Positions 49,956 through 57,479 of a stretch of DNA of 64,000 nt are shown in pieces. The DNA comes from Bacteroidales bacterium (GTDB taxonomy: Bacteria; Bacteroidota; Bacteroidia; Bacteroidales; WCHB1-69), in contig JAGCXN010000044.1 of the NCBI GenBank assembly GCA_017961265.1, positions 1 to 64,000 of the forward strand, in the 5' to 3' direction. Each line of letters starts with the position of its first letter. The stretch's first letter is position 1. The notes under the pieces were generated by a model. That model worked only from the letters and a program-made list of their open reading frames with translations, had not been told where the DNA came from and made no database searches. Made by a program: the position numbers and the translations under genes.

Positions 49956-50507
49956 ATGAGAAAGTGGTTCATGGTTAGTTCTTTGCTGCTTGCTTCTATA
50001 GTAAGCCTGGCGCAGCCTGCAATACGGGAACCCATTGGTGCCCTTTCTGATTCTGATCGGGAAAGAATCTATGCGAATCCTGATTATTTTCTGCAAATTC
50101 TTGCAATACAAGACAGTTTGATGGCTGGACAAGATATTTCTGTGAACCATTTACAAAGCCTTATGCCACAGAACAGGGATGAATTTTTGACTTTTGCTAT
50201 TTTGGAAGAGTATGCTTGTGAAAAAAAAGGGACTGATGTGTGGATGTCGGAGAAAAACATATTTGAATCTGTATGGAAATATGCGATAGCCGACTCTTTG
50301 GATATGATGGAACGTTATGTGGAATGGTTCAATTGGTGTGATGGGTGGATTGCAGACGCAGTGTGGACTGTAGGAGTATCTGTGGAGGAAAAAAATCCAG
50401 AAAAATTCCAGCAATTGCTACGAACGATTGCCCCAAAGTGGTATCCAGAGTGGCTTGAATGGCGGAACGAATCCATTAAATGGCGTGATACCAAAAAGAA
50501 AGAGTAA
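49956..50507 (+). CDS. Exported protein, unknown
   Basis: A 183-residue protein with a signal peptide ending near residue 18 (SLLLASIVSLAQ). The mature part is helical, with many Trp and Glu residues (YVEWFNWCDGWIADAVW). No family is recognised. It follows dgkA by 20 bp, so the two may be co-transcribed. Confidence 0.6.
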   Translation: MRKWFMVSSLLLASIVSLAQPAIREPIGALSDSDRERIYANPDYFLQILAIQDSLMAGQDISVNHLQSLMPQNRDEFLTFAILEEYACEKKGTDVWMSEKNIFESVWKYAIADSLDMMERYVEWFNWCDGWIADAVWTVGVSVEEKNPEKFQQLLRTIAPKWYPEWLEWRNESIKWRDTKKKE

Positions 50508-50519
50508 CCAGAAATAGTG

Positions 50520-50602
50520 ATTTCTCCCGCAAACTTTTCCCGCAGAACTCGCTGATACTCGCAGAAAAAAGGTCTGTGTTTTTCTGCGCAGTCAGCGGAA
50601 CG
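50520..50602 (+). repeat. Dispersed CGCAGA-type repeat, copy 4
   Basis: CCCGCAGAACTCGCTGATAC, TCGCAGAAAAAAGGTCTGTG and TTTTTCTGCGCAGTCAGCGG fold into an imperfect hairpin (CGCTGA with TCAGCG, GCAGA with TCTGC). It lies between two convergent genes. Confidence 0.8.
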
Positions 50603-50606
50603 GATG

Positions 50607-51353
50607 CTACCTCTCCCCTTTCTTGGCAAAAACGTTGAAGTCGTAAGTGATGCCCATGTTGATGGTGAAGGGCATATAGATGGCGTTGGTGCCGGCAAAG
50701 GCTTCCCTGTCGGGTCCGGTGCCCCACAGCTGGCTGTAGCCGAAATTGAAAGTCCACTTCAGGTGCTTGCCGCCGGCGCGGAAGAAGAACTGCGGCTCCA
50801 GCAGGGCCACGGGGACGGTGGAGCGCACGATGCTCTCGGGGTGGTTTTCGGTGGCGGGTTTGCGGTCAACGAGGTTCGGGAACAGGCAGCCGCCTTTCAC
50901 GCCCAAGCCGATGTCGATATGGCCGTTGGCGATGCCGGCCCATCCGAATTCGAGCTGTGCGAACGGCAGATGGTAGCGGGAGGTGAACTCGCGGCCCGTA
51001 TTCTCGTTTTTCCATTTGTTGCCGCCGAAGCCGTAACCGATATATCCCTCCAAAACAGCGTGGTCCCATGCCTTGAAAGCACCGACCGCCGCGTGTCCGT
51101 AACCGCCTTTGTAGCCGTTCCAGTTGACGTGGGCCTGCACCGCCAGCCAGTCGGTGGCACCGTAGGAAGCTGTCGTACCGATATACGCATCACCGAGGGG
51201 TGCTGAGAGCCCGACGCTTCCGTTCAGCTGAAGTTCTCCCTTCTCGTGAATGAGCGGCATCTCCGCCACCTGCGGACGGTAGGCGATGCAGGAGGTCATC
51301 ATGACGGAGGCCATCAGAATCATGACCAATTTGAAATATCTTGCTATTGACAT
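50607..51353 (-). CDS. Lipoprotein with outer-membrane beta-barrel features
   Basis: A 248-residue protein with a possible lipobox (MMTSC, Cys near 22). The mature part has alternating amphipathic strands with many aromatics and ends in ITYDFNVFAKKGER. It looks like an 8- to 10-strand outer membrane barrel, similar to hypothetical OMP families of Bacteroidota. Function unknown. It has its own promoter. Confidence 0.65.
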   Translation of the reverse strand: MSIARYFKLVMILMASVMMTSCIAYRPQVAEMPLIHEKGELQLNGSVGLSAPLGDAYIGTTASYGATDWLAVQAHVNWNGYKGGYGHAAVGAFKAWDHAVLEGYIGYGFGGNKWKNENTGREFTSRYHLPFAQLEFGWAGIANGHIDIGLGVKGGCLFPNLVDRKPATENHPESIVRSTVPVALLEPQFFFRAGGKHLKWTFNFGYSQLWGTGPDREAFAGTNAIYMPFTINMGITYDFNVFAKKGER

Positions 51354-51374
51354 AATGTGGTTTGATTAACTCCG

Positions 51375-51382
51375 CAAAAGTA
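51375..51382 (-). promoter_or_regulatory. -7 box for the 50607 gene
   Basis: TACTTTTG followed by C on the minus strand, 21 bp before the ATG at 51353. It faces a forward -7 box about 15 bp away. Confidence 0.55.
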
Positions 51383-51395
51383 CGACATTTTTCCC

Positions 51396-51403
51396 TATTT
51401 TTG
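51396..51403 (+). promoter_or_regulatory. -7 box for the 51501 gene
   Basis: TATTTTTG followed by C. The dispersed repeat lies between it and the ATG, so the repeat would be in the leader RNA. Confidence 0.5.
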
Positions 51404-51412
51404 CGGCTTGAA

Positions 51413-51482
51413 TGTTTTCCCGCAGATCTCGCTGATACTCGCAGAAAAAAAACTCTGCGTTTTTCTGCGCAGTCAGCGGAAC
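51413..51482 (+). repeat. Dispersed CGCAGA-type repeat, copy 5
   Basis: The best-preserved copy: CCCGCAGATCTCGCTGATAC, TCGCAGAAAAAAAACTCTGC and GTTTTTCTGCGCAGTCAGCG. It is an imperfect palindrome and would be transcribed as a hairpin upstream of the 51501 gene. Confidence 0.85.
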
Positions 51483-51500
51483 TAAATCATTTTTTGAACC

Positions 51501-52022
51501 ATGAAACTATTGCGTGAAATTATCGGTTATGTGTTGGGCGGCGTGCTCTTTGTGGCGTTGATGCCGACCGTGATGTGGCTGGCATCCGGAATGCCGGAGC
51601 TGGAGCACATCGGCGCCGTGAGGGCCTCCATCACCGGCGTACTGATGCTGGGCGGACTGTCGCTGAGCGTATGGACCATCGTCTATATGAAGCGACGCGG
51701 CAAGGGCAACCCGATGGACGCTTTCGGGCATGAGGTGGCGCCCCGCACGCAGCACCTGATGACCGACGGTCCCTACCGCCTCAACCGCAACCCTATGCTC
51801 ACCGGCACGCTCACCTACCTCGCCGGCGCCGTCGTGTGGCTGTGGACCTGGCAGGCCGCTCTCGTGTGGGTCCTCTTCTTCTCCATCATGATGACGCAGG
51901 TCATCAGCGAGGAACGCCGCCTCCGCCGCGACTTCGGTGAAGAATACGAGGCGTACTGCCGGCGGACGAGGAGGTTTAAATTCTCCCGCAGAGCTCGAGA
52001 TTTTTCCCGCAGAACTCGCTGA
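51501..52022 (+). CDS. Isoprenylcysteine methyltransferase-like membrane protein
   Basis: A 173-residue membrane protein with about four hydrophobic helices. The C-terminal half has the ICMT/PEMT-type motif pair TDGPYRLNRNPMLTG and ISEERRLRRDFGEEYEAYCRR, which binds S-adenosylmethionine in this superfamily. It is probably a small-molecule or lipid methyltransferase. The last ~14 residues (KFSRRARDFSRRTR) are encoded by the dispersed repeat and look like a recent extension. Confidence 0.75.
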   Translation: MKLLREIIGYVLGGVLFVALMPTVMWLASGMPELEHIGAVRASITGVLMLGGLSLSVWTIVYMKRRGKGNPMDAFGHEVAPRTQHLMTDGPYRLNRNPMLTGTLTYLAGAVVWLWTWQAALVWVLFFSIMMTQVISEERRLRRDFGEEYEAYCRRTRRFKFSRRARDFSRRTR

Positions 52023-52036
52023 TACTCGCAGAAAAA
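51981..52036 (+). repeat. Dispersed CGCAGA-type repeat, copy 6
   Basis: CTCCCGCAGAGCTCGAG and TTTCCCGCAGAACTCGCTGA with TACTCGCAGAAAAA. It overlaps the 3' end of the methyltransferase-like gene and supplies its stop codon. Confidence 0.8.
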
Positions 52037-52052
52037 GTGATGTAAAAGAACT

Positions 52053-52598
52053 ATGATAAAACACTACAATATGCTACAAACCGACCGAATTATCCTGCGC
52101 CCTTGGCGCGACGACGATGCTGAAGCCCTCTTCCGGTACGCTTCCGACCCCGATGTGGGTCCCCGCGCGGGCTGGCCGCCCCACAAAAGTGTGGAGGAGA
52201 GTTTAGAAATTATACGAACCGTCTTCCATAGCGACCACATCTGGGCTATCGAACTGAAGGAGACCAACGAAGCCATCGGCTGCATCGGCTACTACGCCCA
52301 CGGTGAAAGCAACATCGATATCGGCGAGAACGACGTCGAGTCGGGCTACTGGGTTGCCAAGCCTTACTGGAACCGCGGCATCTGCACCGAGGCGCTGCAA
52401 CTGCTGATCGACTACTGCTTTAACATAAAAGGCTTCCATACCATCTGGAGCGACTTCTTCGTGGACAACCCTGCTTCCGGCCGTGTAATGGAGAAGTGCG
52501 GCTTCCGCGACACCGGCGAGATCAACTACTGCAGCCGCCTGCAACACGGCAACGACAAGCCGGTGAAAGTGATGAGGTTGGATAACGAATTAAAATGA
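52053..52598 (+). CDS. GNAT acetyltransferase, RimJ/RimL type
   Basis: A 181-residue acetyltransferase (or 175 from the ATG at 52071). The N-terminal TDRIILRPWRDDDAEALFRYASDP is typical of the RimJ/RimL subgroup, and GYWVAKPYWNRGICTEALQLLIDYCF with NPASGRVMEKCGF are the acetyl-CoA binding and C-terminal motifs. The acceptor (a protein N-terminus or small amine) is unknown. Confidence 0.85.
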   Translation: MIKHYNMLQTDRIILRPWRDDDAEALFRYASDPDVGPRAGWPPHKSVEESLEIIRTVFHSDHIWAIELKETNEAIGCIGYYAHGESNIDIGENDVESGYWVAKPYWNRGICTEALQLLIDYCFNIKGFHTIWSDFFVDNPASGRVMEKCGFRDTGEINYCSRLQHGNDKPVKVMRLDNELK

Positions 52599-52665
52599 CA
52601 ACACTCCGCCTCTCTATACCACAAAATAGCTTACGCTATTGTATTTTTGAAAGAATACATTTTTG

Positions 52666-52673
52666 TACCTTTG
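52666..52673 (+). promoter_or_regulatory. -7 box for the helicase operon
   Basis: TACCTTTG followed by C, 21 bp before the ATG at 52695. It argues for the shorter start of the helicase. Confidence 0.6.
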
Positions 52674-52694
52674 CACCCGTTAACTTCACATCTG

Positions 52695-54905
52695 ATGGAA
52701 TCTCTTACCCCCATATACGACATTGCCAAGGAGTTCAGCGAGAACACATCACGTTCGCTGTTCTTGACGGGCAAGGCGGGTACGGGAAAAACCACCTTCC
52801 TGAAGAAGCTGAGGCGACACACCCACAAGCAGATTGCCGTAGTTGCGCCCACAGGCGTGGCGGCCATCAACGCGGGCGGTGTCACCATCCACTCGTTTTT
52901 CCAGCTTCCCTTCACCCCCTTCGTACCCACTGAGGCGGGCCGCAAGAACCTGATCAAGAAGATCAGGATGACGAACGTACGGCGCAAGGTAATGCAACAA
53001 CTTGAAATCCTTGTAATTGACGAAATAAGTATGGTGCGGGCCGACCTCCTTGACGCGGTGGATACAGTGCTGCGCCACTTCCGCTACCGCAACGACGTGC
53101 CCTTTGGCGGCGTACAGGTTATCTATATCGGTGACCTCTACCAGCTGCCGCCCGTGGTCGTGCCCGAGGAGTGGGAACTCATCTCACAGTTCTACAAGTC
53201 TCCGTTCTTCTTCGACAGCTACGCCGTACAACAGCAGCCGCCCGTCTATATCGAACTCGACAAGATCTTCCGTCAAAGTAACGCCGATTTCGTGCAGCTG
53301 CTGAACGAGGTACGCAACAACCGTCTGACCGACAAAGGGTTCAATATGCTAAAAAGCCGGTTCAATCCCGGATTCAAACTTTCGGAGCACCCCGATTTCA
53401 TCTTCCTGACCACGCACAACGCGACGGCCAACCGCATCAACAAGGAGGAGATGGACAAGCTGCCGGGCGAGGTTTTCCGCTACGAGGCAACAATCCAGGG
53501 CGAATTTCCGGAAAAAAACTACCCCAATGACCCCGTTCTTGAACTGAAGGAGGGTGCCAAGGTGATGTTCATCGCCAACGACAATGGTTTTCCACGCCGC
53601 TACTTCAACGGGCGTATCGGCACGGTGACGCACCTTGACGAAAGCCACATCTTCGTCCACTGCGACTATGACGAGGAGGAAATTGCCGTTTCCAACGAAA
53701 TCTGGGAGAACATCCGCTACGGTGTGAACCGTGAGACGGGCCAGATTGAGGAGAACGAACTAGGCTGTTACATCCAGTTCCCGCTGCGGCTCGCGTGGGC
53801 CATCACCATCCACAAGAGCCAAGGCCTCACGTTCGACAAGACGGTGATTGACGCCGCCCTCGCCTTCTCGTCGGGGCAGGTGTATGTGGCACTTAGCCGC
53901 TGCCGCAGTCTGGAAGGCATCGTCCTCACCTCCCCCATCCGCCGCGACAGCCTTGTCACCGACCCCTCCGTGGTGGCCTACTCAAACAACCGTCCCTCCA
54001 CGGCACAACTCAGCAGCGAGCTGGTGCAGGCAAAGGAACAATACGACGTACAACTGCTACAAAGTGTCTTCGATTTTCATTTTGCAAACGGACAAATATC
54101 TCATTTGCAAAGTCTTATAAAAAAATATACGGATGTTTTCAATCCTGAAGGCATCGAGCATGCAAAGGAGCTGCAGAAGGAAATCCAAGAGCTGGCAACC
54201 ATCGGCGAACGGTTTGAAAGACAGATAGAAACATTGTACCACGATGAAGTGAAGCTCTGCGAAAGGCTCACCGCCGCCGCCGACTACTTCACCGAACGGC
54301 TCGACGACCTCAACGAACGGTGCAGCCACTCCCCCGCCGCCATCTTCGACATCGACGTTTCCAAGGAGTACAAGGAGGATTTGAAGAACCTTTTCACTGA
54401 ACTTTCCTTGAAAAAACATTTGATATCAAACATTTGCGACGACCACACCGCCGAGGGCTACTACCGGTTCAAGAACCGTTTCCGCGTGCCGACCTTCCAC
54501 TTCAAAGCCAAGGACATTTTTGAAGAGAACGAGGAGAAAAAGCCCAAAAGAAGCCGAAAATCCAAAACGGAGAAACCTGCCAAGAAAGCCTCCCATATCA
54601 TCACCTTTGAACTATACCAGAGCGGCAAAAGCGTTGACGAGATTGCGGAAGAAAGAATGCTGGCTGTCAGCACAATAGGCCAGCACCTCACACGCTGTGT
54701 CGGAATGGGTCTATTGGACATCCACGAGTTTTTGGACGATGACGAACTCATCCACGAAATCCGCAAGATGGCGGCGGCGGGCGGCACAGTGGGCGACATC
54801 TTCAGCGCCTTCGAGGGCAACCTCGACTATATGCAAATCCGAATGGCATTAGCAGGCGATGCATCAGATGAAAAAGCCGGAAGTGCCTCAAAAGAAGAAA
54901 ATTAA
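52695..54905 (+). CDS. Pif1/RecD2-type helicase with C-terminal helix-turn-helix
   Basis: The ATG at 52695 gives 736 residues. Helicase motifs in order: LTGKAGTGKTTFLK (Walker A), VVAPTGVAAINAGGVTIHSFF, LVIDEISMVRADLLD (DE box), YIGDLYQLPPVV, and later FPLRLAWAITIHKSQGLTFDK with YVALSRCRSLEGI. A basic linker is followed by a helix-turn-helix (SVDEIAEERMLAVSTIGQHL, about 655-680). This is a common Bacteroidota helicase architecture. It leads a two-gene operon with the GNAT-CutC fusion. Confidence 0.92.
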   Translation: MESLTPIYDIAKEFSENTSRSLFLTGKAGTGKTTFLKKLRRHTHKQIAVVAPTGVAAINAGGVTIHSFFQLPFTPFVPTEAGRKNLIKKIRMTNVRRKVMQQLEILVIDEISMVRADLLDAVDTVLRHFRYRNDVPFGGVQVIYIGDLYQLPPVVVPEEWELISQFYKSPFFFDSYAVQQQPPVYIELDKIFRQSNADFVQLLNEVRNNRLTDKGFNMLKSRFNPGFKLSEHPDFIFLTTHNATANRINKEEMDKLPGEVFRYEATIQGEFPEKNYPNDPVLELKEGAKVMFIANDNGFPRRYFNGRIGTVTHLDESHIFVHCDYDEEEIAVSNEIWENIRYGVNRETGQIEENELGCYIQFPLRLAWAITIHKSQGLTFDKTVIDAALAFSSGQVYVALSRCRSLEGIVLTSPIRRDSLVTDPSVVAYSNNRPSTAQLSSELVQAKEQYDVQLLQSVFDFHFANGQISHLQSLIKKYTDVFNPEGIEHAKELQKEIQELATIGERFERQIETLYHDEVKLCERLTAAADYFTERLDDLNERCSHSPAAIFDIDVSKEYKEDLKNLFTELSLKKHLISNICDDHTAEGYYRFKNRFRVPTFHFKAKDIFEENEEKKPKRSRKSKTEKPAKKASHIITFELYQSGKSVDEIAEERMLAVSTIGQHLTRCVGMGLLDIHEFLDDDELIHEIRKMAAAGGTVGDIFSAFEGNLDYMQIRMALAGDASDEKAGSASKEEN

Positions 54906-54909
54906 GACT

Positions 54910-56199
54910 ATGGGAATATTTAATAATCAAATAATTAAGGAGAATCTCACCATCCGCAAGGCCGTCATCGAGGATGCTCCTTTTGTGGCACGCTGTGTGC
55001 TGGAGGCCATCGGTTTTGAAAACATAACCGACGAGATTTTGGCGCGCCAGACCGCGTTCAGCCGGCGCGAAGACGTGCTCTACAGCTGGCGGCATGCCCT
55101 GATGGCCGAGTACGAAGGCGAAACCGTCGGCTGCATCATCGCCTACGAAGGACGTAGGTATTCATGGCTCCGTTCCATCACCTTCCCCATCATCAAGGAG
55201 ATGTGCGGCGCCGACTTCAGCGGCCAGCGTGACGAAACGGGGCCGGGCGAGTACTACCTCGACTCCCTCTATGTCGTGCCGAAGTACCGCAACTACGGTA
55301 TTGGTACAAAACTGATGCTCAGCGGGATAGCAAATACCCGCACCCTTCGGATTCCCCGCGTCGGGCTGATTGTCAGCACGGAAAAGCCGGACGCACAAAA
55401 ACTGTATCGCAGTCTCGGATTTGCGGAGAAGGAGTGCTTCATCGCATTCAACGAGCCCTTCATCAAAATGACGATGGAGCTGGAACAGCCTCCAATGCTG
55501 GAGGTGTGCGCCGCCTCGCTCGCGTCGGCACGTACGGCAGCCAAAGCCGGCGCCACCCGCATCGAACTGTGCCAGCATCTTGATTTAGGCGGACTTACGC
55601 CCGACCGCGAGGTTATCCTCACCTGCGTCCGGGAGCTGCCCCTCCAGACCTTCGTCCTCATCCGTCCCCGTGGCGGAGACTTCTGCTACAGCGACGAGGA
55701 ATTCCGCACCATCCTCGATGACATCTGCTTCTGCCGCGACAACGGCGTGCCCGGCGTGGTCGTCGGCTTCCTGAATCCCGACGGTGACATTGACGTGGAG
55801 AAGAGCCTCATTGCCGTTGAAGCCGCTGGCACCATGCCCATCACCTTCCACCGCGCCTTCGACCGGTGCCGCGACTGGCGGAAAGGGCTGGAAGAAATCA
55901 TCCGTTGCGGCTACTCCCGCATTCTCACTTCCGGCCAGCAGCCAACTGCCATGCAAGGCATTGAAACATTAAAACAGATACAGAAGCAAGCCGACGGGCG
56001 CATCGCCATCCTGGCGGGCAGCGGCGTCAATTCCGAAAACGCTGCCGAAATCATCCGTCAGGCCGGCGTATCGGAAGTACACGGCAGCTGCAAGATTGCG
56101 GGCTATGAAAGCGATGAGTGCGAGATTGCCAAAACGCTGGAAGCCATCCGTAAAGAAGGGGATGTTTACACTTACAATGGAGTGAAGGGGCAGAAATAA
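54910..56199 (+). CDS. cutC: GNAT acetyltransferase fused to a CutC-family domain
   Basis: The ATG at 54910, 4 bp after the helicase stop, gives 429 residues. Residues ~1-190 are a GNAT domain (LDSLYVVPKYRNYGIGTKLML with SLGFAEKECFIAF). Residues ~195-425 are a complete CutC TIM-barrel domain (LEVCAASLASARTAAKAGATRIELCQ, GGLTPDREV, IRPRGGDFCYSDEEF, TFHRAFDRCRDW). CutC is historically linked to copper homeostasis, but its reaction is not established. The fusion suggests an acetylation-linked role. The symbol reflects only the second domain. Confidence 0.85.
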   Translation: MGIFNNQIIKENLTIRKAVIEDAPFVARCVLEAIGFENITDEILARQTAFSRREDVLYSWRHALMAEYEGETVGCIIAYEGRRYSWLRSITFPIIKEMCGADFSGQRDETGPGEYYLDSLYVVPKYRNYGIGTKLMLSGIANTRTLRIPRVGLIVSTEKPDAQKLYRSLGFAEKECFIAFNEPFIKMTMELEQPPMLEVCAASLASARTAAKAGATRIELCQHLDLGGLTPDREVILTCVRELPLQTFVLIRPRGGDFCYSDEEFRTILDDICFCRDNGVPGVVVGFLNPDGDIDVEKSLIAVEAAGTMPITFHRAFDRCRDWRKGLEEIIRCGYSRILTSGQQPTAMQGIETLKQIQKQADGRIAILAGSGVNSENAAEIIRQAGVSEVHGSCKIAGYESDECEIAKTLEAIRKEGDVYTYNGVKGQK

Positions 56200-56226
56200 A
56201 AAATCACTTTCTATTCTTCCATAGAA

Positions 56227-57261
56227 TTATTCATTCATGATGTGATAAACCCTTTTATACCAACTTATCCAATCCTTCAAATCAACAAAGTCTTGAGCAG
56301 CACGGATTAAATCCAAAGATGTAAACACACTGAATTTAGGCGAATTGTTTGTCAGTTTTTTATATTTTTCAATCGATTTGTCCAGCGACGGATTGTCGGG
56401 GTGTTTCACAACCGAAAAACAAACGTGTTTGTAGCCGTATGGGTTCGGCTTATTTTCCAAAGCCAAAGCAAGCAACTGATTGCGCCACAATTGGTTCATT
56501 CCCAAACGGAACGGGCAGCCATCATCATCGTATTTTCCACTAAAAAACTCCTTGCCGCCATATTCGTTCATAATTTCCCAGTATTTGTATTTCGAAACGG
56601 CGTGATAATAGCAAAGGTCGGGATTGGCGAGTATTTCAGCCATCGAGCATTGGGTGCAGTTTTCCTTATACTCTAGATTATCTTTCATCACTGTACTGTT
56701 AGATTTATACCCGCCGCAATGAGTAAAATCTTTTTCCGTGAGTTTGTGCTCAATAAGCCACAGACATTTCTCTCCATTTTTGTTGAGATAGGCTATGGAC
56801 ACATCGGCATCTGTAATTACACCACTGTTGTCTTCCAACAGATCACCCACTCCAAATTCGAAATGGAATCCTTCGTATCGAGAATTCCGCCGGGCAATAC
56901 GATCAAAATCTTTGGGTGCAATGCCCGACTTCCTCAATATTTCATCGGCGTTGGCATTCGTCAAAATCGGGATAAACAAATTCACGCACGCAGTCTGCGA
57001 ACTTGCTATGTGCTTAAAGGAATAGATATGCGGTTTATACTTGAAATCGCTCTTCTGAATCTCTTTCCATTCATCAATAATACCGCTGTAAAGCATAGCG
57101 GGAGTGTCACAATGAGACTCATCAAACTCTTCAGGCAAAACCATATCATTGGGTTTCTTCCTAAATTCGCCAATTTTCTTTGTAATTTTTTCGTTTTTGT
57201 AATCCTTCAAGGACTTTTTTATGCGAGCTTCGAAAATCGAGTACGTTTGTGTTTTAGCCAT
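56227..57261 (-). CDS. PGN_0703-like PD-(D/E)XK restriction endonuclease homologue
   Basis: The ATG at 57261 (MAKTQTYSIFEARIKKSL) gives 344 residues and fits the promoter upstream. The nuclease core is TDADVSIAYLNKNGEKCLWLIEHKLTE with D153, E171 and K173. Upstream of it, HIASSQTACVNLFIP (about 84-98) parallels the SSQINCLNHLFAF motif in the 43.1-kb protein, and spacing to the acidic core is similar (65 versus 78 residues). Several cysteines (about 182, 202, 205, 217) could bind a metal. There is no neighbouring methyltransferase. It is probably a DNA-cleaving enzyme of accessory or defence type. Confidence 0.65.
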   Translation of the reverse strand: MAKTQTYSIFEARIKKSLKDYKNEKITKKIGEFRKKPNDMVLPEEFDESHCDTPAMLYSGIIDEWKEIQKSDFKYKPHIYSFKHIASSQTACVNLFIPILTNANADEILRKSGIAPKDFDRIARRNSRYEGFHFEFGVGDLLEDNSGVITDADVSIAYLNKNGEKCLWLIEHKLTEKDFTHCGGYKSNSTVMKDNLEYKENCTQCSMAEILANPDLCYYHAVSKYKYWEIMNEYGGKEFFSGKYDDDGCPFRLGMNQLWRNQLLALALENKPNPYGYKHVCFSVVKHPDNPSLDKSIEKYKKLTNNSPKFSVFTSLDLIRAAQDFVDLKDWISWYKRVYHIMNE

Positions 57262-57305
57262 ATCATTACATATTATTACATTCTTGAATTCTTCAAATTT
57301 CGGTG

Positions 57306-57313
57306 CAAAAATA
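57306..57313 (-). promoter_or_regulatory. -7 box for the 56227 nuclease
   Basis: TATTTTTG followed by C on the minus strand, 44 bp before the ATG. Confidence 0.5.
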
Positions 57314-57447
57314 GCATTTTTTATCATGAAAATTGTAAAAAACACACGTCTGCAGATTGATTCCAACAGATGGTTGCACACATTCATTGCCTATGCTCCC
57401 TTATTTATTCAGTGCGCAGGATGTGTTCAACACATTTCATAAATTCG

Positions 57448-57455
57448 TACTTTTG
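57448..57455 (+). promoter_or_regulatory. -7 box for the transglutaminase-like gene
   Basis: TACTTTTG followed by C, 24 bp before the ATG at 57480. It rules out the longer in-frame start at 57357. Confidence 0.6.
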
Positions 57456-57479
57456 CACCTTCATTTCACACAACACATT

